From Lindgomyces ingoldianus (Eukaryota; Ascomycota; Dothideomycetes; Pleosporales; Lindgomycetaceae): a stretch of DNA of 64,000 nt. Location: contig NW_022985174.1 in assembly GCF_010093535.1 (NCBI RefSeq), forward strand, positions 287,837 to 351,836. Reading direction: 5' to 3'. The translations under genes were made by a program, and so were the position numbers. The notes under the pieces are model-generated. The model did no database searches, had not been told where the DNA came from, and saw only the letters and a list, made by a program, of their open reading frames with translations. Positions within the stretch are counted from its first letter, which is position 1, and every line of letters begins with the position of its first letter. This document shows positions 58,001 to 64,000 of the stretch, piece by piece.

Positions 58001-58388
58001 GCGTTATACTCTCAAGTCTCCCGAGCAGCTTCAGGATTGGGAACAACTTGCCCAGCGGATTAAAGCTGCGAAAGATGAGGCTGATGATGAGGAGGCGGAT
58101 CTCGGAGAGATTCCTGACGAATTCAGTGATCCTATTATGGCGTCGCTCATGGAAGACCCTGTCATCTTGCCATCGAGCAAGCAAACGGTCGATCGCAGCA
58201 CCATTCGGAGCCATCTTTTGAGCGATCCTAATGACCCATTTAATCGTGTGCCTCTTACCATCGACCAAGTAGTTCCTAACACGGAGCTGAAAGAGAAGAT
58301 TCGGGCCTGGAAGACTGAGAAGAAGGCCCTGCGATTGGCCTCGAGGAATACTGCTGGCGGTAGTGGAGATCCAATGGATACGTCGTAG
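55013..58388 (+). CDS. ufd2: Ubiquitin conjugation factor E4 (Ufd2)
   Basis: A U-box E3/E4 ligase that elongates ubiquitin chains on substrates handed over by Cdc48 in ER-associated and fusion-degradation pathways. Exons 55013-55051, 55101-56711, 56765-57429 and 57482-58388 give 1,073 aa with phases closing. After a Ser/Pro-rich N-terminus (IRAKRLAKLSGPSGS...) the long helical Ufd2 core follows, including LLGPFFRLSPM, YIANSQKALRMTLQTHQDEL and CLPEYFLEDIVDNFKFITRY. The C-terminal U-box spans IPDEFSDPIMASLMEDPVIL, TVDRSTIRSHL and DPFNRVPLTIDQVVPNTELK, containing the E2-contact Ile/Leu and Pro residues. The acidic tail ends DPMDTS. The first exon encodes only 13 residues (MADQDSTMSDADK). Confidence 0.95.
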
Positions 58389-58753
58389 GCAATCGATGAT
58401 GGCATGGGACCGGAACTATTGTTATGGCTGTGCATCCGAGGCGTTATGGCGCATGATTCTCGAGGATAGAGGGTCAGGATGGCAGAAGTGAAGATGACCT
58501 GGTTAGTGCGTACTTATCATTTGTGGAACAAGCGACGAACTATAGCTAGGTCTTGAGATATACATGAAGCCATGAAGCCATTACTCCACCAAGGTAGTGC
58601 CGGTTCATAGGTCAACATTAGGATTACGGAAATGGAACAATACATGAACATCCCAGCCGGCCCCTAATACCTAGTATATATGCGAATACGTCCCCGTCGA
58701 GTCAAATTGAGATTTACAATTACAATATGGTACAGTAGGGCGACATCTAACAT
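58389..58753. other. Intergenic, convergent 3' flanks
   Basis: This lies between the 3' ends of ufd2 and aim19. No feature seen. Confidence 0.5.
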
Positions 58754-59322
58754 TCATTCCTTTTTTGACAATCCCTCTTTTTCTCTTTGTCCAAAAATGT
58801 AGGCTAAGCCACAGCCCGCTACATTTGCTGCACAAAGGCCCAATGAAGCTCCTCGTACGACTCCTCGTACTGTGAACTTCTTCCTCAGTCCCTAAGCATT
58901 CGTTAGCTAAGGCCACTTGCGCAGAGGCACATCCATCCGTTAGTTCCAAAATCTCATGCTCAATCTCAACAGAAAATGGTTTAGACTTACAGTACTCCTC
59001 CTCAGCGCCAAAAGCGCATACAGACCACTCCACGCGGCCGTGATGCCCGCAGCATCAGTCTTGTAGTCACTCAAATTCAAGTAACTTGAGAACAAGAGGA
59101 CGGGAGGGAACATCATGGGGAGGGGCTGGAAGGGCCGCATATGCTGGGCCGTTATGAGAGTTGCGAGGAGGGTTGGAGGGACGGAATTTTCTAGATATGG
59201 CAGGTGAGTATTGGTAAAGGCCGAAGCACGTGAGAAAGAATAGATGGGTGTGGTGTAGATGACGAACCTCCCCAGTCACGGAGGGATTTGAGAACCCCTT
59301 GTTTGGCGGTATTTTCTGCCAT
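58754..59322 (-). CDS. aim19: Altered inheritance of mitochondria protein 19 (Aim19)
   Basis: A small mitochondrial membrane protein; its loss in yeast affects mitochondrial genome inheritance, but its biochemical role is not known. Exons 59322-59268, 59190-58991 and 58891-58754 give 130 aa. The N-terminus is MAENTAKQGVLKSLRDWGEN. Hydrophobic segments lie at about residues 21-50 and 58-75 and again near the C-terminus. Family blocks are LLFSSYLNLSDYKTDAAGIT, AAWSGLYALLALRR, KFTVRGVVRGASLGLCAANV and LAYIFGQREKEG. The first donor is GTTCGT, a weak form also used by the SMN gene here. The gene is too split to stand out as an ORF. Divergent from the J-protein gene. Confidence 0.85.
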
Positions 59323-59649
59323 TGTGTTCGAAAGAGATTCGGAAGTGGATTTGATATAGAATGCTGTGGTGAGGTGAAGCGAAAGTTGCAATAGCATTCA
59401 TCCTAAGTCTGGAAAGTCAATGACATGCACGGTCTGTGCGCACGCTTGTTCCTGGCAGCCGTGTGGCCACTTCAACCAAGTCCAAAACTTCCAGACCCTT
59501 ATCCCACCCACCTCCTATTCCAACACCCCCTCTACACCTGCTTCCGCAACTAATAATAATATCACCGCCGCTTGCCTTGAAAATCGGCGCCGAACTGCTC
59601 CCCGGCCCCCTCGGCCTAGTTCACAACAACACCCACGTCCATCACAGCC
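59323..59649. promoter_or_regulatory. Divergent promoter interval, aim19 and hlj1-like gene
   Basis: These 327 bp lie between the start codons. Pyrimidine/CA-rich sequence precedes the J-protein ATG. No specific operator seen. Confidence 0.45.
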
Positions 59650-60909
59650 ATGTCCGCAAAGGCCAGCGGCGCGGACCCCCGACCCAACGGTGATGCAAAA
59701 AACCGACAACATCACGACGGCAGCGCAGGCCGAGCGTTCACTGTCGAACAAAAAGCAGCCGTCATCCGCATAAAGCGATGCTCGCCGACCGCCTTCTACG
59801 AGATTCTAGGACTGGAGGAGGTTAAATCATCGTGTAGTGAAGGCGACATCAAGAAGGCCTATCGGAAGTTGAGCTTATTAACGCATCCGGACAAGAATGG
59901 GTATGACGGGGCAGATGATGCGTTCAAGAGTATGCATACTATTTCTCTTCCTATTCGCAAGTTAGTGAATGCGGATTAATTGGGCGGGAAGGGGTCGATC
60001 TATGTCACTGTGGACATTGTAGCTGATCCAGAGACAGTGGTCTCCAGAGCCTTCCAAATCCTCTCCGACCCGGACAAGAAGGCGAAATTCGATCGTTTTG
60101 GCGGTGACCCCGATGCTCGCTTCCCAGGCGCTTCCTCAGCCGGCGCATCACCGTTCAGCAACTTCGGACGGTCGTCTGGCGCGCAGCGACAAGGTCCCAT
60201 GTGGGAAGAGGAGATATCGCCAGAAGAAATGTTCAGGCAGTTCTTCGGAGGAGGCATGGGCGGTGGATTCGGAGGACCGTTTGGTATGTCCCTGCGATTT
60301 TCAAACACTCAAGTCTCTATTGTCGATGGCGACGTATGCTGATATAGAGTCCCAGGTGGCGGTATCTTCGACACCGGACCTGGCTTTGTCTTCAACTTGG
60401 GCGGCGGTCCTGGCATCCGCGTCCACCAATTTGGCGGTGGACGACCCCGACGACGTCCTGACACCGCACAGCCGCCTGGCTCGGAGCCGCAGCCCAGCTT
60501 ATCCAGCGCGCTTTCCTCTCTCCTCCCACTTCTCTTTCTCTTCATTCTCCCTCTTCTTTCCTCGGTTTTTAGCGGTAATACCTCATCGCCCGCTGCCTCC
60601 ATCGTTTTCGAAGGCCCAAAACCCCCCGCCACATACCATCGCACCTCGCTGCGCTTAAAGATTCCTTATTGGGTAAACCCCATTGATGTCGAAGATTACA
60701 GCGCGAAGAAGTGGCGGAGACTGGATGAAATGGCGGAGACTAAATATGTGCATTCACTAACAGTGCAGTGCGAATACGAACACCAGCAGCAAGCAAGACT
60801 CATGCAGCAAGCGCGTGGCTGGCTTTCGGATGATGAGGACAAGTTGAGGGCGGCGAGGCAGATGGAGAAGAAGAACTGTAAGAGATTAAAGGAGTTGGGA
60901 GTTTATTAG
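59650..60909 (+). CDS. hlj1: ER membrane J-protein (Hlj1/DNAJB12 type)
   Basis: A tail-anchored Hsp40 that recruits Hsp70 to the cytosolic face of the ER for degradation of membrane proteins. Exons 59650-59929, 60038-60283 and 60356-60909 give 359 aa. The J domain (about residues 48-112) has CSPTAFYEILGLEE, KKAYRKLSLLTHPDKNG with the HPD motif, and MVSRAFQILSDPDKKAKFDR; its third helix begins in exon 2, where the Met codon is split. A Gly/Phe region follows (MFRQFFGGGMGGGFGGPFGG). One membrane segment is ALSSLLPLLFLFILPLLSSV at about residues 215-235. The C-terminal part (SLRLKIPYWVNPIDVEDYS to KRLKELGVY) matches the DUF1977 region of this subfamily. The in-intron frame carries a stop at 59977, so splicing is required. 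Confidence 0.93.
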
Positions 60910-61296
60910 CAGTATCATTAGCGATAAGCATAATGTGCGTTGACCTAAAGGCCTATGGTGTCTGGCGAATTTCTGTATTTCTCTGCCTTGTAGAAGTTTA
61001 GCCGAGCGGTCGCGGTTATAATGGGTTTGATGGTACTGGATCCATATCATATTGCATGACGGCGTTCTGGGTGTGCGAGCAGCAACTTAGCTGCGTGTCG
61101 CAGCAGGCTATACTTAGCCGACACGAACATATCTACTTTTTTGGAGTATAGAGTTCTTTGACAGCGATGTCATTTCTGACTAAAACTTTGATTTCTGCTG
61201 CGTTCCTGTCTCGGGACCAACGCTCCGATTCGATCGTTATCACGGGTATCTACTAGCTCAATCTCCCAGGCCTTCACCTACCAGTTCGTTTCCAAT
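60910..61296. other. Intergenic, convergent 3' flanks
   Basis: This lies between the 3' ends of the J-protein and mevalonate decarboxylase genes. Nothing recognised. Confidence 0.5.
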
Positions 61297-62487
61297 TCAA
61301 GTAGTAGGCTGCCCCTTCTCATCAATCAAGCTCTCCTCCGTCTTCTCTGGGCCCTCTCCAACACCAGTCAGAATGACCCGACTAACATCCTCTCTTAACA
61401 ACGCCACCGCCACGCCGGCCTCTTTCTCTACGGCCTGGAACGCCTGCTCGTTCCCTTGGACCTTTTCCCCCCTTTCACTCTTCCAGCCTTCCTTCTCCCC
61501 CATCATCGCCTTGAACAATCCTGCCACCTGTACTTCGTTCTCCTCAAGGTAGTAAATCACAGCATTTGGCCCGGCGTCGAAAGTGTACGCTGCGATGATT
61601 TTGCCAGCGGAAGCGTTGATTTCTTCAACAACTTTGATGGCGGCACGAGACACATCATTAAGGTAGAAGATAGGCGGATACGTATCCAGACAGGTAGCAT
61701 GGAAGGAGTTCGAATCCATCATGGTCACTTTTCCAAAAGTCTCAAAATCCTTCTCCTGAATCGCTTTCTGCATTTCTGCCATTCTCCTCGGCACAATCTC
61801 GCTTGTTCGTGAAGCGAATAGCGAGGATGTGGCGACTGTGGCTTGCATCCCTGTTGTAGAGCTCACGCCTTTCTTTGCAGCACTGACGACGAGGATGATG
61901 GCCCGCATGCTTGGCCAGTGGTTCGCCGGCGCCACCTGGAATGCTACGCTGTCGGAGCCGTCAACTGCGGAGCCTTGTTCCCAGCCCACGTAGCCTCCGA
62001 ACAAACTCCTACAAGCCGAGCCAGAGCCTTGTCTTGCGATGCGAGACAGCGCTGTCGGGGAAGCCGGCAGCTCGTATAGATTTGCAATTGCGCGGACCAA
62101 TGCCGCAAAGCCTGCCGCTGAGCTCGCTAGTCCGGCTGCCGTGGGGAAATTGTTCTCGGATACGATTTTCAACGGCATGGCCGATAGTTTGGGTACCGCC
62201 AAGTCTGCATCCTCGAGTTGTTTCCTCAATGCTCGCAGTTCGCGGAAGCAAGCCTGGGTTCGCGCGCCAGACACATCTTGCGGGGAGCCGTTCAGGAGGA
62301 GGGAGTCGGAAGCAGGGTACGAGGGAGAGCAGGAAGCGGTTGTATGGGTGCGGAGGTCTGATTGCGAGAGCGTGACAGAAAGGGACGAGTTAGTGGGGAG
62401 GTTGAGCTTTGGGTCCCGTTTCCCCCAGTATTTTATAACGGCAATGTTGACGGGGGCGGTAGTGCTGGCACGGTAGATTTCAGCCAT
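61297..62487 (-). CDS. mvd1: Mevalonate diphosphate decarboxylase
   Basis: It catalyses ATP-dependent decarboxylation of mevalonate diphosphate to isopentenyl diphosphate, the last step of the mevalonate pathway feeding ergosterol and prenyl groups (including the Rho1 lipid). Uninterrupted ORF, 396 aa, normal length. The N-terminus TTAPVNIAVIKYWGKRDPKL is the substrate-binding signature, followed by LPTNSSLSVTLSQSDLRT. The GHMP-type ATP loop is FPTAAGLASSAAGFAALVRA. RQGSGSACRSLFGGYVGWEQ and the catalytic Asp in YTFDAGPNAVIYYLEE are present. The C-terminus is longer and charged (GVGEGPEKTEESLIDEKG). It corresponds to yeast ERG19/MVD1. The ATG at 62487 is the only in-frame candidate giving the family start MAEIYRASTTAPVN. 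Confidence 0.97.
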   Translation of the reverse strand: MAEIYRASTTAPVNIAVIKYWGKRDPKLNLPTNSSLSVTLSQSDLRTHTTASCSPSYPASDSLLLNGSPQDVSGARTQACFRELRALRKQLEDADLAVPKLSAMPLKIVSENNFPTAAGLASSAAGFAALVRAIANLYELPASPTALSRIARQGSGSACRSLFGGYVGWEQGSAVDGSDSVAFQVAPANHWPSMRAIILVVSAAKKGVSSTTGMQATVATSSLFASRTSEIVPRRMAEMQKAIQEKDFETFGKVTMMDSNSFHATCLDTYPPIFYLNDVSRAAIKVVEEINASAGKIIAAYTFDAGPNAVIYYLEENEVQVAGLFKAMMGEKEGWKSERGEKVQGNEQAFQAVEKEAGVAVALLREDVSRVILTGVGEGPEKTEESLIDEKGQPTT

Positions 62488-62900
62488 TGTAGAAGGAGTT
62501 AGGGAGTTGCGGGGTTAGGGAGGAGAAAGTTTTGTTTATGAAGAGGCGTGGAGGGGTATATAGCGAAGGGAAGGGGACTGGGGAGGAGGAGGGGGGTTGA
62601 AAACACTGTAAAATTAAGAAGAGAGAGAAGAGGGAAGCTAGAGCTGGCCTTGAGAAGCCAAAACCACCAAATCTCGCACAATTGAATGTAGACGACAGAG
62701 TGAATCTAGATTTATATAGACCCCTCCGAAGCGGTGAGGTTGTTGTCGCTCGCTCGTCCAATGAGCATCTACTTATCTTGCGCCACCTACTTACCTTGCG
62801 CCACACTCCTGTGGCTGAAGAACCTCCCCTCGATACGCAAAGTTTCCATAGCATCACCGAGAGCTCCGCACTGCACGCCCGCACCTCCATAGCTTCATCC
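62488..62900. promoter_or_regulatory. Divergent promoter interval, mvd1 and cyt2
   Basis: These 413 bp lie between start codons. A purine-rich run at 62560-62650 on the plus strand precedes mvd1. No sterol-response element was identified by eye. A repeated phrase (CTTATCTTGCGCCACCTA, then CTTACCTTGCGCCACACT) lies at 62771-62807. Confidence 0.45.
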
Positions 62901-63752
62901 ATGCCCTCCGAACAAGATCCAGCTTCCGCCTGCCCCGTCGACCACAAAACTCGGGAAGAATGGCTTAGACAGGCGAAATCGCAAAACCCGGATGGCAGTG
63001 TGCAGTCTCCACATTCGCCTCTCCAGTCTGATGGGTGCGATTCCTCGCAAGTAGACCAAACCCCTTCACCTTCCTCCTCCCGCGGGCTGCTCTCCACGCT
63101 GCGCCTCGGCACGCACCGTGAAATCTCCTCCATACCGCGTGCGCTACCTTCAGAGTCCAAAGATGGGACAGCAGGCAGACCGGCGAACAGCGAGCAAGAC
63201 ACGGGCGCAGACAAGAAGACTGGCAACTGGATTTACCCTTCGGAAGAAATGTTCTTTAATGCCATGAAGCGGAAAAGCTACAGTGCGCGGGAAACAGATA
63301 TGCAGACGATCGTTCCGATCCATAATGCCGTGAATGAGAGGGCTTGGGTGGAGATCAAAGCGTGGGAGAAAGGGAGGGGCTCTGAATCGTAAGTTCATTC
63401 TGTCCTTATCTCAGGGTCGTGCGCTAGGTTATTAGGAACTCCATGAATGGGCCTAGTGCTAATAGACTTCTGTAGTTGTGGTGGTCCCCGCCTTGCCTCT
63501 TTCTCCGGTCTCTCATCTTCCCTTACCCCCCGTGCTCGGTGGAACACACTGATTGGCTATCAAGCGCCGTTTGACCGTCACGACTGGGTTGTGGATCGGT
63601 GTGGACAGAAGATCGAGTATGTCATTGATTTCTATGCCGGGAGGGACGAGAAGAAGGCGGGGAAAGAGTTGAACTTCTTTCTTGATGTGAGGCCAAAGCT
63701 GAACAGTTGGGAGGGAGTCAAGATGAGAGCATTGAGGCTTGTGGGACTGTAG
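62901..63752 (+). CDS. cyt2: Cytochrome c1 heme lyase (Cyt2)
   Basis: An intermembrane-space lyase that attaches heme covalently to apocytochrome c1. Exons 62901-63388 and 63476-63752 give 254 aa; the intron (GTAAGT...TGTAG, 87 nt) splits a Ser codon. A heme-regulatory CPV motif sits near the start (ACPVDHKTREEWLRQAK). The lyase core includes LGTHREISSIPRALP, NWIYPSEEMFFNAMKRKSYS, IVPIHNAVNERAWVEIKAWE, CGGPRLASFSG, LTPRARWNTLIGYQAPFDRH, DWVVDRCGQKIEYVIDFYAG, and a C-terminal DVRPKLNSW. A single CPV and the CGGPRL block fit Cyt2 better than the cytochrome c lyase Cyc3, which usually has several CP motifs. The frame is open upstream of 62901 but without an ATG in a better context. Confidence 0.92.
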
Positions 63753-64000
63753 CGGTGTGAGGGGTTGTCTGGATGGAGCTGTAAGATTATGTATGGGTAT
63801 GGGATGAATGTATGAAAACATGAAGAAGGCTCGATTTAGATTTGATGATATATGTCTGTCACTCATAATTCAGCAAGCCTGATGGTAAATTGCATGGCGT
63901 CGAACTGTGTATAGAAAGGCATGTCCAAGCGGAGGCTCGGGAAGGCTGTCAGTGTAGAGTGCTAGTTTTGGCAAGTTGGCATTTGGGACAGAGTACGACG
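63753..64000. other. Right-edge non-coding stretch
   Basis: 3' flank of cyt2. No other feature is seen before the window ends. Confidence 0.5.

Noticed and set aside
62480..63226. 248-codon minus-strand ORF
   Set aside because: Antisense to cyt2 exon 1 and the promoter interval; Ser-rich shadow without motifs.

Overview
The window is nuclear DNA from a filamentous ascomycete (Pezizomycotina). Genes are dense and run on both strands. Most carry short spliceosomal introns (about 45-110 nt) with GTRNGY donors, CTRAC-type branch sites and YAG acceptors, and the products match fungal families: NADP glutamate dehydrogenase, Med5, Ccz1, a yapsin-like GPI protease and a HeLo-like N-terminal domain. 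The class within Pezizomycotina cannot be fixed from sequence alone. Exon coordinates were derived by hand from splice sites, reading phase and family resemblance; nearly all models close in phase.

Layout. 0-9 kb: COA1, a four-exon membrane protein of the DUF7598 type, a SERF/4F5 protein and a secreted cupredoxin. 9-12 kb: a Tudor-less SMN protein divergent from an RRM nucleolar protein of the Nop15 type. 12-17 kb: a gene-poor, AT-rich stretch with one decayed ORF. 17-23 kb: a divergent pair, a low-complexity poly-Thr protein and a ~1,200-aa protein joining a HeLo-like N-terminal domain to a ubiquitin-like domain. 24-27.6 kb: gdhA and an aldo/keto reductase. 29-34 kb: a fungal protein of unknown function and Mediator subunit Med5. 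34.7-37.6 kb: a hAT transposon with an intact, single-intron transposase. 38-41 kb: mitochondrial malonyl-CoA:ACP transacylase (Mct1), convergent with a short-chain dehydrogenase. 42-43 kb: a broken BTB/POZ gene. 43-47.5 kb: mitochondrial Met-tRNA formyltransferase divergent from CCZ1. 48-50 kb: a GPI-type aspartic protease. 51.7-58.4 kb: Rho1 and the E4 ubiquitin ligase Ufd2. 58.7-64 kb: AIM19, an ER J-protein (Hlj1), mevalonate diphosphate decarboxylase and cytochrome c1 heme lyase.

Most genes are unrelated housekeeping functions and no biosynthetic cluster is visible. Several products act in mitochondria (Coa1, Mct1, Fmt1, Aim19, Cyt2), but shared regulation is not shown. The least explained signals are: (1) the 8-bp palindrome TCGTACGA, present seven times exactly within 2.2 kb of the hAT element, in three reading frames, in the intron and in the flank; (2) the divergent HeLo-like/Ub-like and poly-Thr gene pair; (3) the gene-poor 5-kb stretch.
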